From assembly GCA_017473225.1 (NCBI GenBank), contig JAFUMG010000040.1:1-43037 (forward strand): DNA of 43,037 nucleotides, read 5' to 3'. Each line of letters starts with the position of its first letter. Within the stretch, counting starts at the first letter, position 1. Made by a program: the position numbers and the translations under genes. Source of the DNA: Oscillospiraceae bacterium (GTDB lineage: Bacteria > Bacillota > Clostridia > Oscillospirales > Oscillospiraceae). The notes beneath the pieces are model-generated. The model did not search any database, was not told the origin of the DNA, and saw only the letters and a list, made by a program, of their open reading frames with translations. This document shows positions 23,783 through 31,686 of the stretch, one piece after another.

Positions 23783-25528
23783 TTAATGGGCAAACTGGCT
23801 TCGGTACAGCTCCGAATAGAAGCCGTTCCTTGCCAAAAGCTCCTCGTGGGTCCCCTGCTCCACGATGCGGCCCTCCCGCATCACCAGGATCAGGTCCGCT
23901 TCCCGGATGGTGGACAGCCGGTGGGCCACGATGAAGGACGTTCTGCCCCGCATCATGGTGTCGAAGGCCTTCTGGATCCGGATCTCCGTCCGGGTGTCGA
24001 TGGAAGAGGTGGCCTCATCCAGGAACAGCATGGGCGGCAGGCACAGCATCACCCGGGCGATGCACAGCAGCTGCTTCTGGCCCTGGGACAGCTGGCCGTC
24101 GGATTCACCGATCACCGTGTCATAGCCATTGGGCAGGCGCTTGATAAAGCCGTGGGCATGGGCCTGCTTCGCCGCGGCGATGACCTCCTCGTCGGTGGCG
24201 TCCGGTTTGCCCATGGTGATATTCTCCCGGATGGTCCCGGCCTTCAGCCAGGTGTCCTGGAGCACCATGCCCACACAGCGCCGCAGCTGGCCCCGGTCCA
24301 TATTCCTGGTGTTGACGCCATCGAGCAGGATCTCACCGCCGTCGGGGTCATAAAACCGCATCAGCAGGTTGATAAAGGTGGTCTTGCCGCAGCCCGTGGG
24401 ACCCACGATGGCGATCCGCATACCGGGCTTTACGGAAAGGTTGAAATCCCCGATCAGGGGCTTTTCCGGCACATAGGAGAAGGAAAGGTCCCGGATCTCC
24501 ACCGCGCCCTCCACCTTTTCGGGCATTTGGAGCCGCTCCGGCTCCGGGCTCCGGGCGGGCTTCTCGATCAGCTCAAAGACCCGTCCCGCGCAGGCAAGGG
24601 CATTCTGCAGCTCCGTGATGACGCCGGAGATCTCATTAAAGGGCTTGGTATACTGGTTGGCATAGTTCAGAAAGCTGGTCAGGTTGCCCACAGTGATGCC
24701 GCCGGAAATCGCCATCAGGGCACCCGTCAGGCCCACCCCCGCGTACACCAGGGAATTGACGAACCGGGTGGCGGGATTGGTCAGGCTGGAAAAGAAGATG
24801 GCCTTCAGGGAGCAGCTCTGCAATCTGCCGTTGATCTCGTCGAAGGCTTCCAGGGCTTCTCCCTCATGGCCGAAGGCCCGGACCAGCTTCATCTGGCCGA
24901 TGGTCTCGTCGATGAGGGCCGTCTGCTCGCCCCGGGTGACGGACTGCTCCTGAAACATGGAATGGGTGCTTCTGGCGATGAAATTAGCCACCACCAGGGA
25001 CAGCGGCGTGATCAGGATCACCACCAGGGCGATCTGCCAGCTGATCCGCACCATAAAGAGCAGGGTGCCCAGAATGGTCATGACGCCGGTAAACAGCTGG
25101 GTAAAGCCCATCAGCAGGCCGTCAGCAAAGGTGTCCACATCCGCGATGACCCGGCTGACCAGGTCGCCCTGGCTCTGGCGGTCCAGATAGCGCAGGGGCA
25201 GCACCTGAATGTGGCAGAAGGCCTCGTCCCGGATGTCCCTGGTCACCCGATAGGTGATGCGGTTGTTGATCTCATTCATGACCCACTGAGACGCCGCGGC
25301 GATCACGGCGCAGAGCAGAACGCCCCGGAGATACACGGCCATGGTGTCAAAATCCACCCGCCCCGCGTCGAGGATGCAGTCGATGGCATTGCCCACCAGG
25401 ATGGGGATATACAGCGTCATGGCCACATGCAGCAGCGCCAGCAGCAGCGAAGCGATAAGCCCCGGCCAATGGGGCCGGACCCGCAGGAGGACCTTTCTCA
25501 GAACGCCGGTCTGATCCTTCTTAGCCAT
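23783..25528 (-). CDS. ABC exporter half-transporter (canonical ATP site)
   Basis: 581 aa, one six-helix type IV membrane domain then one nucleotide-binding domain: Walker A GPTGCGKTT, signature LSQGQ (altered from LSGGQ), Walker B LFLDEATSS with the catalytic Glu, H-loop VAHRLS. Its start overlaps the end of the upstream half by 8 nt, so the two are made together as a heterodimer. GGAGG 8 nt from the ATG. Substrates are likely lipids, peptides or drugs. Membrane protein. Confidence 0.92.
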   Translation of the reverse strand: MAKKDQTGVLRKVLLRVRPHWPGLIASLLLALLHVAMTLYIPILVGNAIDCILDAGRVDFDTMAVYLRGVLLCAVIAAASQWVMNEINNRITYRVTRDIRDEAFCHIQVLPLRYLDRQSQGDLVSRVIADVDTFADGLLMGFTQLFTGVMTILGTLLFMVRISWQIALVVILITPLSLVVANFIARSTHSMFQEQSVTRGEQTALIDETIGQMKLVRAFGHEGEALEAFDEINGRLQSCSLKAIFFSSLTNPATRFVNSLVYAGVGLTGALMAISGGITVGNLTSFLNYANQYTKPFNEISGVITELQNALACAGRVFELIEKPARSPEPERLQMPEKVEGAVEIRDLSFSYVPEKPLIGDFNLSVKPGMRIAIVGPTGCGKTTFINLLMRFYDPDGGEILLDGVNTRNMDRGQLRRCVGMVLQDTWLKAGTIRENITMGKPDATDEEVIAAAKQAHAHGFIKRLPNGYDTVIGESDGQLSQGQKQLLCIARVMLCLPPMLFLDEATSSIDTRTEIRIQKAFDTMMRGRTSFIVAHRLSTIREADLILVMREGRIVEQGTHEELLARNGFYSELYRSQFAH

Positions 25529-27254
25529 GGCCGCTCACCTCCTTCGGAAACTGGGAATAGTAGATCTCCTGATAGACGGGACAGCTCAACAGCAGTTCCT
25601 CATGGGTCCCCTGCCCCACCAGCCGTCCGTCATCCAGCACCAAAATTCGGTCCGCATAACGGACGGAAGCGGCCCGCTGGGAGACAATGAAGGTCGTGGG
25701 GGCCTGCTCCATCTCCCGGATGGCCTTGCGCAGCCGGGCGTCGGTGGCATAGTCCAGGGCGGAAGCACTGTCATCCAGGATCAGAATGGCCGGCTTTCGC
25801 ACCAGCGCCCGGGCGATGGCCAGACGCTGCCGCTGGCCGCCGGAGAAATTATTGCCCAGCTGGGCCACCTCCGCGTCCAGCTCACCCTCCTTGCTCTTGA
25901 CCACTTCCCGGGCCTGGGCCGTTTCCAGCGCGCGCCACAGGTCCCCGTCCGTGGCCTCCCTGCTGCCCCAGAGGAGGTTCTTTCGGATGGTGCCCTTGAA
26001 CAGCACCGATTTCTGGGGCACCACGCCGATCCTTTGCCGCAGCGCGGTCAGATCGTATTCCCGGGCGTCCACCCCGTCGATCAGCACCTGCCCTTCAAAG
26101 GCGTCGTAAAGCCGGGGGATCAGGTTGATCAGGGTGGTCTTGCCGGAGCCGGTGCCGCCGATGATGCCGACGGTCTCGCCGGGGGCCGCGCTGAAGCTGA
26201 TATGCTCCAGGGACGCCTCGCCGGCGCCCCGGTATTTTGCCGTGACATCCCGGAATTCCACGCTGCCCACCAGCTTTTCCGGGACGATGGTGCCGTTTTC
26301 CTGGGAGGAACGAAGTTCCAGAACGCTCTCCACCCGGCTGGCGCAGGCAGCGGCCTTGGTCATGCTGATGATCAGGTTCGCCATCTTCACCAGCTCCACC
26401 AGGATCTGGGACATGTAGTTATACAGGGCGATCACCAAGCCCTGGGTCAGGACGCCGCCCTCAACCTTTACCGCGCCGATGTTCACCAGCAGGATCACCG
26501 CCAGATTCACGATCACCAGCGTGACAGGATTCATCAGATTGGAGATCCGCCCGGCGGAGAGCTGATCCTCCATCAGCTTTTCCGTCCGCTCTCCGAAGGC
26601 CTTTTTCTCGGCTCCCTCCATGGTAAAGGCCCGGAGGACCCGGACGCCGGTGAGATTCTGCCGGGTGGCGGAGGTGACCTTGTCCAGTCCCGCCTGGACC
26701 ATTTTATACATGGGCATGGTGATCAGCATGATGCCGAAGACCACCAGGCACAGCACCGGGATCACCCCGGCGAATACCAGCGCCGCCTGAAAATCGATGG
26801 TAAAGGCCATGATCATGGCGCCGAAGACCACAAAGGGCGACCGCAGCAGCAGCCGCAGGGTCAGGTTAACGCCGTTTTGGACCTGATTGATGTCGGAGGT
26901 CATCCGGGTCACCATGGTGGAGGTGCCGAGGGTATCGATCTCCGTATAGGACAGGCCCAGAATGTGCTCCATCACCGCGTGGCGCAGCCGGGTGGAGAAG
27001 CCCACCGCCGCCTTCGCCGCGAAAAACTGGGCCGTAAAAGCGCAGACCATGCCGATGACGCCAAGGCCGATCATGACGATGCACATCTTCACCACATAGC
27101 TTCCGTCGCCGCTTCCGATGCCCTTGTCCACGATATCCGCCACCACCAGGGGCACCAGCAGCTCGAAGCTGGCTTCCAGCAGCTTGAACAGGGGCCCCAG
27201 GACGCATTCCTTGCCGTAGCCCTTCATATATTTCAAAAGTTTTTTCAAAACCAT
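25521..27254 (-). CDS. ABC exporter half-transporter (degenerate ATP site)
   Basis: 577 aa from the ATG at 27254; a longer frame to 27365 reads through the terminator and is rejected. Six-helix membrane domain followed by an ABC domain: Walker A GGTGSGKTT, signature FSGGQ, Walker B ILILDDSASALD, with Asp in place of the catalytic Glu. That marks the degenerate site of heterodimeric exporters such as BmrCD or TM287/288. First gene of the pair. No strong ribosome site was seen, only GGGGTG next to the ATG. Confidence 0.9.
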   Translation of the reverse strand: MVLKKLLKYMKGYGKECVLGPLFKLLEASFELLVPLVVADIVDKGIGSGDGSYVVKMCIVMIGLGVIGMVCAFTAQFFAAKAAVGFSTRLRHAVMEHILGLSYTEIDTLGTSTMVTRMTSDINQVQNGVNLTLRLLLRSPFVVFGAMIMAFTIDFQAALVFAGVIPVLCLVVFGIMLITMPMYKMVQAGLDKVTSATRQNLTGVRVLRAFTMEGAEKKAFGERTEKLMEDQLSAGRISNLMNPVTLVIVNLAVILLVNIGAVKVEGGVLTQGLVIALYNYMSQILVELVKMANLIISMTKAAACASRVESVLELRSSQENGTIVPEKLVGSVEFRDVTAKYRGAGEASLEHISFSAAPGETVGIIGGTGSGKTTLINLIPRLYDAFEGQVLIDGVDAREYDLTALRQRIGVVPQKSVLFKGTIRKNLLWGSREATDGDLWRALETAQAREVVKSKEGELDAEVAQLGNNFSGGQRQRLAIARALVRKPAILILDDSASALDYATDARLRKAIREMEQAPTTFIVSQRAASVRYADRILVLDDGRLVGQGTHEELLLSCPVYQEIYYSQFPKEVSGHG

Positions 27255-27357
27255 CACCCCGACCGGATTCTTTGGAAGAATTATACCACCGCGACGGAGA
27301 AAAAGCAACAAAAGGACCGCCCCCATCGGAGCGGCCCTTCCTGCGCGCAAAACCAAA

Positions 27358-27384
27358 AAATCCACTCCCCATGGGAGTGGATTT
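27358..27384 (-). terminator. Original terminator of tRNA-Thr, displaced by the integrative element
   Basis: AAATCCACTCCC / GGGAGTGGATTT with a CAT loop and TTTGGTTTT following on the minus strand. It abuts the displaced tRNA 3' fragment; before integration it would have followed the intact tRNA-Thr. Confidence 0.8.
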
Positions 27385-27431
27385 TGGAGCTAGTGACCTG
27401 ACTCGAACAGGCGACCTTCTCATTACGAGTG
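27385..27431 (-). repeat. Left att site: displaced 3' fragment of tRNA-Thr(CGT)
   Basis: 47 bp identical to 33505-33551, the 3' part of the intact tRNA-Thr (anticodon loop through CCA). Identity ends at GAGTG, after which the two flanks diverge. Not a functional tRNA. Confidence 0.92.
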
Positions 27432-27603
27432 GTGGTTCGGCTGTGTTGTGGCGTTTTGTAATGTAGGGAATAGTGTTGCGGCGCAATGGTTTTCTGAGTT
27501 TACCGTTCTATACCGTTTTGTGAGTTTGGGGACCGTTTTGTGGCTTGGGTCCCCATTTGGTCCCCAGAAACAGAAATGCCGGAAATGCTTCCCTTGTGTG
27601 AGG

Positions 27604-27807
27604 TCAATGTGCAGCAGATTGGGTGTTGAGCCTTTCGTTCTGGCGCAAGAAACTTATCCCATAACGCCGGTAGTGAGTAAGGCTGCGGATTCGCCCATGG
27701 CTGTTAACCTCTAACCATAGTTCGTGCCTGTAAGTTTCTGCCTTCCGGAATATTTCAAGACTTTCAGACATAGATGGAGTTCGCTGGATATGAATAGTGG
27801 ATACCAT
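27604..27807 (-). CDS. Small hypothetical protein of the element
   Basis: 67 aa, last of a leftward run. The ATG overlaps the upstream stop by one base (TAATG), so translation is coupled. Basic and polar (KAETYRHELWLEVNSHGRIRSLTHYRRYG), no membrane segment. The family is not recognised. Confidence 0.6.
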   Translation of the reverse strand: MVSTIHIQRTPSMSESLEIFRKAETYRHELWLEVNSHGRIRSLTHYRRYGISFLRQNERLNTQSAAH

Positions 27808-28001
27808 TATTTCCGGTCCTCCTTCTTTCGCCTTGCTTTCTCTGCCCGCTGTCCCCGCAGGAAGCCGTATTTATAGGCATAGAAAGCAATGCTCATAGCG
27901 TCAGATCCTGCGGCTTTCAAAATTTCCTTTGTGTCCAGCACTCCCAGCTCATATTTGCCGATGTTTTGATCGGCGATCTCCATGATCTTTTCAGCAGTCA
28001 T
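27807..28001 (-). CDS. Small hypothetical protein of the element
   Basis: 64 aa. Overlaps both neighbours (ATGA upstream, TAATG downstream), the mark of a compact phage- or element-like operon. Helical, with a very basic C-terminus (RGQRAEKARRKKEDRK). Function unknown. Confidence 0.65.
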   Translation of the reverse strand: MTAEKIMEIADQNIGKYELGVLDTKEILKAAGSDAMSIAFYAYKYGFLRGQRAEKARRKKEDRK

Positions 28002-28314
28002 TCCGGGGATACCTCGCTATCAGGGGCGGCGGGGATCGCCTGCAGATCCTGGCCAGCAGCTTCCCACAACTGATGCAGATCCAAGCGGGTGGTTCGCTTC
28101 GGAGTAATCCGCTCTACGCCGGTGACATGGTAGCCGCCACGCTCATACCTGGCGGTGATAAAATCCGCCACATTCAGCCCCATGAGGGCCAGAGCGTCCA
28201 CGCCGTCCTTATCCAGGGTGTAAACCTCTCGTGGATCGTGCGGGGCTTCGGCTCTCTCAGGTCTGCGTACTTGACCGCATAGCCGGTGATGGTGATTTCC
28301 TTCGTGCAATTCAT
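27998..28314 (-). pseudogene. Frameshifted small element gene
   Basis: Starts at ATG 28314 with a strong GGAGG site 8 nt upstream (MNCTKEITITGYAVKYADL). That frame runs to a short, poor C-terminus and stops at about 28174. The adjacent frame continues a coherent product (VYTLDKDGVDALALMGLNVA, then YERGGYHVTGVERITPKRTTRLD) down to the stop at 27998, where it couples to the next gene. A shift of one base inserted or two removed near 28220-28235 joins the two. It could be a mutation, a sequencing error, or programmed frameshifting; no slippery site was seen. Confidence 0.65.
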
Positions 28315-28337
28315 TGGTTTTCCTCCAGTATTTGATA

Positions 28338-28440
28338 TTGACACACCGGGGGAAGTTGCCCTATAATATAGGGGCTTCCCCTCGTGGGTGGTGTTAGGCT
28401 CTTTGCATCTCAGTCTTGGCGGGCTGATGCAAGGGGCTTT
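28338..28440 (+). promoter_or_regulatory. Promoter in a large palindrome, possible small RNA unit
   Basis: -35 TTGACA (28338-28343), 18-nt spacer, -10 TATAAT (28362-28367), on the plus strand with no plus-strand gene downstream. The -10 sits in nested inverted repeats GGGGAAG (28349-28355) / CTTCCCC (28375-28381) and CCCTATA / TATAGGG (28359-28373). About 70 nt downstream a TTGCATC-CAG / CTG-ATGCAA hairpin (about 28397-28430) is followed by GGGGCTTTTCTT. This would define a roughly 70-nt RNA antisense to the leader between two element genes. Confidence 0.5.
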
Positions 28441-28442
28441 TC

Positions 28443-28718
28443 TTATGCCAGGACGAACCGGCGGGAAGTGGTCTGCTTGCTGAACCGCTGCCACAGTTCG
28501 GGAGCCGCTACCTTCAGGGCCTTGCTGTCCAGGCGGCTGCTGGTGACTTCTTTCCAGGTAATCTTGAAGCTAGGGCCGCTGATCTCGTCGGTGCCGGTGG
28601 CGGTCATCTGGGCTTTCAGGCTGTCTTCCAGGGCGGTGATCTCACCGGCCAACTCGTCGGCCATGCGGCGCAGCTCCCGCAGCTCATTGACCTTGACTTC
28701 CATTTCGTTCATACTCAT
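28443..28718 (-). CDS. Conserved coiled-coil element protein
   Basis: 91 aa. The N-terminal half is a coiled coil (MNEMEVKVNELRELRRMADE and on to LEDSLKAQM); then GPSFKITWKEVTSSRLDSKALKV and FSKQTTSRRFVLA. Small proteins of this layout are frequent in integrative elements and phages of Clostridia (recollection), of unknown function. AGGAGG 8 nt from the ATG. First gene of the leftward operon, read from the divergent promoter at 28814-28842. Confidence 0.75.
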   Translation of the reverse strand: MSMNEMEVKVNELRELRRMADELAGEITALEDSLKAQMTATGTDEISGPSFKITWKEVTSSRLDSKALKVAAPELWQRFSKQTTSRRFVLA

Positions 28719-28813
28719 TGTGTGATCCTCCTAAGATTGATTCACCCATGTTGTAGCGTTTGATGCGGGGGTCGCTTACCGGGTGGCCTCTGTTCTCCCC
28801 TCTTTGTATTTTT

Positions 28814-28920
28814 ATTACACTACTGACGGCAGCATATTTCAAGACGGAATAATGCACAAATATGACGGCAGTAGATTGTTTATCTTTTATATTGACGGCA
28901 GTAGATTTCTGTGATATAAT
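28814..28920. promoter_or_regulatory. Divergent promoters with TGACGGCAG iterons
   Basis: Leftward promoter: -35 TTGAAA (28837-28842), 17-nt spacer, -10 TGTAAT (28814-28819). Rightward promoter: -35 TTGACG (28892-28897), 17-nt spacer, -10 TATAAT (28915-28920). Three direct copies of TGACGGCAG lie at 28824, 28863 and 28893; the last two extend to TGACGGCAGTAGATT. One copy is in the leftward spacer and one overlaps the rightward -35, so a single repressor bound here could control both operons. Confidence 0.75.
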
Positions 28921-28989
28921 ACAGATACGGTGGAGGAGCTGAAATTTTATTTCAGCAGCCCCCACAAATCTGACCAGAGGGGAGGATAT

Positions 28990-29193
28990 ATGATGGCGAT
29001 TTCTAAAGCTCAGCAGAAGGCCGTAGCGAAGTACAATGCTGCCAATTATGACCGTATTGAGTTGCGGGTGGATAAAGGGAAAAAAGAGGATGTGCAGGCG
29101 CAGGCGGCCCGCCACGGTATGAGCCTAAATGCATACATCAATGCCGCAATCGACGAAAAAATGGAGCGGGACAACGCCGCTGCAGAGGGATAG
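28990..29193 (+). CDS. Ribbon-helix-helix (Arc-type) DNA-binding protein
   Basis: 67 aa from ATG 28990 (a second ATG at 28993 is better spaced from GGGGAGG). The pattern YDRIELRVDKGKKEDVQAQA followed by HGMSLNAYINAAIDEKM is the classic beta strand plus two helices of RHH repressors. It is the best candidate to bind the upstream TGACGGCAG iterons, and may be the antitoxin of the nuclease gene downstream. Confidence 0.8.
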   Translation: MMAISKAQQKAVAKYNAANYDRIELRVDKGKKEDVQAQAARHGMSLNAYINAAIDEKMERDNAAAEG

Positions 29194-29208
29194 GCGTCCT
29201 GCAGGAGC

Positions 29209-29238
29209 ATTGACAAACTGTCAATGTGTATTTATACT
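29209..29238 (+). promoter_or_regulatory. Promoter with operator palindrome for the nuclease gene
   Basis: -35 TTGACA (29210-29215), 17-nt spacer, -10 TATACT (29233-29238). The perfect palindrome ATTGACA AAC TGTCAAT (29209-29225) covers the -35, suggesting repression. Confidence 0.75.
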
Positions 29239-29269
29239 GGGGTATATAGTCACAACAGGGGTAGAGAAA

Positions 29270-29632
29270 ATGACACAGGAAGTAGGCAAGGTATCAGCCA
29301 GAGTAATATCACTGCTCGGATCGTCCTTGCAGGTAGATCAGCCGATTTATTTGGGTGACAGCAATATAGCACACATGATTCGCCGCCACCCGGCTGACTA
29401 TGCAAAATATGGACAGTATATCCCGCAGATCCTTGCCAACCCGGATTATGTGGGCGAGAATCCCGCTGATGGCTCCATTGAGTATGTGAAGGACTTCCAG
29501 ATCAACGGCGAATATGTCAAAGTGGCGGTTAGGCTCTCTGGTGGCGGAACACTGTATGCCCGATCGCTGTATGTTCTCAACCCCAACCGGGTACATAATT
29601 TCATTCAGAAGGGAACGTTAAAAAAGGTTTGA
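29270..29632 (+). CDS. PBECR-domain-like putative nuclease
   Basis: 120 aa from ATG 29270; a longer frame starts inside the RHH gene and is rejected. Resembles the phage-Barnase-EndoU-ColicinE5-RelE (PBECR) nuclease superfamily: IYLGDSNIAHMIRRHPADYA, QYIPQILANPDYVGENPAD, SIEYVKDF, VKVAVRLSG and YARSLYVLNPNRVHNFIQKG. The conserved His/Arg (HMIRRHP) could be catalytic. Placed just after an RHH gene but with its own promoter. A host- or competitor-directed toxin, or an RNA-processing function, is possible. The family call is moderate. Confidence 0.6.
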   Translation: MTQEVGKVSARVISLLGSSLQVDQPIYLGDSNIAHMIRRHPADYAKYGQYIPQILANPDYVGENPADGSIEYVKDFQINGEYVKVAVRLSGGGTLYARSLYVLNPNRVHNFIQKGTLKKV

Positions 29633-29657
29633 CAAATTTCGCACCCGTGCTTATAAT
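29629..29657 (+). promoter_or_regulatory. Promoter for the HTH gene
   Basis: -35 TTGACA (29629-29634), 17-nt spacer, -10 TATAAT (29652-29657). The -35 overlaps the nuclease stop codon. A leader of about 145 nt follows. Confidence 0.85.
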
Positions 29658-29750
29658 AAAATTACAAAGAGGATTAGAGGACGGAACGGGCAGCCGTCGC
29701 CCTTGTTAGGAGATGTGGGAGTGTCGCCCCACCTGATTCTCAAAGCGTGA

Positions 29751-29776
29751 GCGGGTCACTTCGGTGATCCGCTTTT
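29751..29776 (+). terminator. Terminator-like hairpin in the HTH leader
   Basis: GCGGGTCAC TTCG GTGATCCGC then TTTT, 30 nt before the HTH start. Two more hairpins precede it (GACGG / CCGTC near 29680-29700 and GTGGG / CCCAC near 29715-29732). This looks like an attenuated leader. Confidence 0.6.
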
Positions 29777-29806
29777 GCCGTATATACACGAGAGGAGGAA
29801 CCCACT

Positions 29807-30088
29807 ATGCCACGAATCCGCCAAAACGCTGAGCGCTATGCACAAGAGGATTTTCAAAGGGAGATCCGCCAACGGCAGGGATATTACAACCTCATGTCAA
29901 TCCGGTCTTTGGCCCAGGCAGTAGACATTCCCCACAGCACTTTGAACCCAAAATTGAAAGAACCGGATAAACTTGCGGTAGCGGATCTCCGCAAGCTCAT
30001 TCAGGCATTGCACCCGGATCCTGCAATCGTCCTTGCCCTGCTGGGCTATACCCAGAAAGAACTCACGCAATTTCAGAAAAGTAGTTAA
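29807..30088 (+). CDS. Small HTH (Cro/C1-like) protein of the element
   Basis: 93 aa. AGGAGG 7-8 nt from the ATG. The central part (MSIRSLAQAVDIPHSTLNPK) fits a helix-turn-helix with recognition helix around HSTLNPKL, followed by a helical C-terminus. Probable transcription regulator of the element's genes, with a long structured leader. Alternative: an excisionase-like factor, but the XRE-type pattern is better. Confidence 0.65.
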   Translation: MPRIRQNAERYAQEDFQREIRQRQGYYNLMSIRSLAQAVDIPHSTLNPKLKEPDKLAVADLRKLIQALHPDPAIVLALLGYTQKELTQFQKSS

Positions 30089-30243
30089 TCAGGGCAGCGA
30101 TTCAAGGTGGTTTCCCGCAAAGAAAAGGCACGGTAATTCCGTTACCCGGAACCCGTGCCGCTTTCGATATTGATTTGAATATGTTCCCTCCCCGGTAACT
30201 CTGCATCCTGCATCTATTTTACCATGAAAGGGGACGGAACACA

Positions 30244-31011
30244 ATGACCAATGAGGAACTTGTGGCGGCTATTCAGGCCGGTGACGAAAGCAAACTGCCC
30301 CAGCTGTGGGGGCAGGTGGAAAGATTTGTCCGGGGCAAGGCCTACCGATACGGAATTGCCCTCAATCTGGATCCAACCCTGCAGGAGGATCTGTATCAAT
30401 CAGGCTATCTCGCCATGTACACAGCAGCCAAAACCTACGATAGTAAGGCGGGAACGGTCTTTATGACCTGGTTTTCTCTGTACCTAAAGACAGCTTTCCA
30501 GGAAGCGATAGGAACCAGGACCACCCGCCAAGGAAATGATCCACTCCATAAGGCCCTCAGTCTGGATACACCGCTGCCCGGCGTCGATGAAGATGTGGCC
30601 CTTGGCGAAATGATACCTGCTCCCTCACCATGGGAGAGTGTGGAGGATAACATCTGGCAAGCCCAGGCCCATGATGTGATCGAGGCAGTTTTGAGCGAAC
30701 TGCCAAAAGTCCAGGAGAAGATACTATATCTCAAATACTATGACCGGCGAACCCAAGAAGATATTGCTGGAACGCTGGGTATAGAGACTGGTGCCGTCCG
30801 GATCGAGGAGCAAAAGGCTATGCGGGTATTACGGTATGGCCGACGTTCAATGGTCCTCCGGGCATTGCTGGATGGACCCTTGCCCACTTGTTATCAGAGG
30901 GTCGGAACGGCACAGTTTCACCGTTCGGGGTCTTCGGCTGTGGAAGCACTCGTCTTTAAACGGAAGCAGGTGGCAGACATGAAATGCCACAAACTGCAAC
31001 ACTGTGAATAA
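30244..31011 (+). CDS. Sigma-70 family RNA polymerase sigma factor of the element
   Basis: 255 aa. Region 2 lies in residues about 30-95 (LQEDLYQSGYLAMYTAAKTYD and FMTWFSLYLKTAFQEA); region 4 lies in about 140-195 (LSELPKVQEKILYLKYYDRRTQEDIAGTLGIETGAVRIEEQKAMRVL-type helix-turn-helix). A basic tail of about 55 residues without clear homology follows. Conjugative elements of Firmicutes often carry such factors, but this element has no transfer genes. It likely directs transcription of specific promoters, perhaps for excision. AAGGGG before the ATG. Confidence 0.85.
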   Translation: MTNEELVAAIQAGDESKLPQLWGQVERFVRGKAYRYGIALNLDPTLQEDLYQSGYLAMYTAAKTYDSKAGTVFMTWFSLYLKTAFQEAIGTRTTRQGNDPLHKALSLDTPLPGVDEDVALGEMIPAPSPWESVEDNIWQAQAHDVIEAVLSELPKVQEKILYLKYYDRRTQEDIAGTLGIETGAVRIEEQKAMRVLRYGRRSMVLRALLDGPLPTCYQRVGTAQFHRSGSSAVEALVFKRKQVADMKCHKLQHCE

Positions 31012-31016
31012 AATTG

Positions 31017-31063
31017 TACCCCATCGCAACGGATTTATTCCGCTGCGGTGGGGTAACTTTTTT
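31017..31063 (+). terminator. Terminator of the sigma factor gene
   Basis: TACCCCATCGC / GCGGTGGGGTA with an inner CGG / CCG stem, followed by seven T. Confidence 0.85.
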
Positions 31064-31182
31064 TATGTCTGTGGCGGCCTGGGTGCCCCTGTGTGGGCTT
31101 ATTATCCGGGTGGGGTAAACTTGCATCCATGCGGCATTTGACGGTGTTTTTTCCAAAAGAAAAAACTTCACAGCGCACTGGC

Positions 31183-31407
31183 TTACGGGCACTCTTGCCA
31201 ATGAGCCGTGGGATTATCTGGATCAATCCCTTGTTCTTTGAGCCATTCCGCCACAGCAGTTCCAGCTGCATGGTCAAGCTGGTTGGCCTGTTGCTTTGCT
31301 TCTGCATCGGTGCTGGTGATAGCGTTGAGGATGTGGATTTCACTGGGAAACACTATACCCTCCGCGGTTGGGGGAGGTTCCCCGCCACCGGATCTATTCC
31401 TGGGCAT
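31183..31407 (-). CDS. Small hypothetical protein of the element
   Basis: 74 aa on the opposite strand to its neighbours. GGAGGTG about 6-7 nt from the ATG. The N-terminus is Pro/Gly rich (MPRNRSGGGEPPPTAEG), then helical (DAEAKQQANQLDHAAGTAVA). No family recognised. Confidence 0.6.
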   Translation of the reverse strand: MPRNRSGGGEPPPTAEGIVFPSEIHILNAITSTDAEAKQQANQLDHAAGTAVAEWLKEQGIDPDNPTAHWQECP

Positions 31408-31686
31408 GATATATCACCTCCTGACTATGGGGATAGAGGTCTGCGTAACGAAAGACTGAAAAAATTTTGTTTCACATCCGGGAGAATTCCGCTCCTTCCA
31501 CGCCCCGCACTTTGAAAACCTCCAGTAGTACCTACGGCATATAGGCCCCCGGGGAGGCTAATCTCCATATCAGGGTTAGGGTAGGTTAGGTCATAACATA
31601 AAAGTGTTTATGGAGATGGAGTAGATCATCCTATTGATTGTCACTGGATCCTGACAGGTTGTCAGAGAAGCAACGCAACAATACAT

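Noticed and set aside
23786..27401. Plus-strand ORFs over the two ABC exporter genes
   Set aside because: Antisense shadows; the minus strand carries complete Walker motifs and ribosome sites.
27385..27431. Possible second tRNA-Thr
   Set aside because: Only the 3' part is present; it is the displaced att fragment.
29129..29269. N-terminal extension of the nuclease gene
   Set aside because: Overlaps the RHH gene and a promoter; the ATG at 29270 begins the conserved part.
31093..31515. Plus-strand ORF of 140 codons
   Set aside because: Opposite the 74-aa minus gene, which has a good ribosome site; product is unremarkable and lacks a site.
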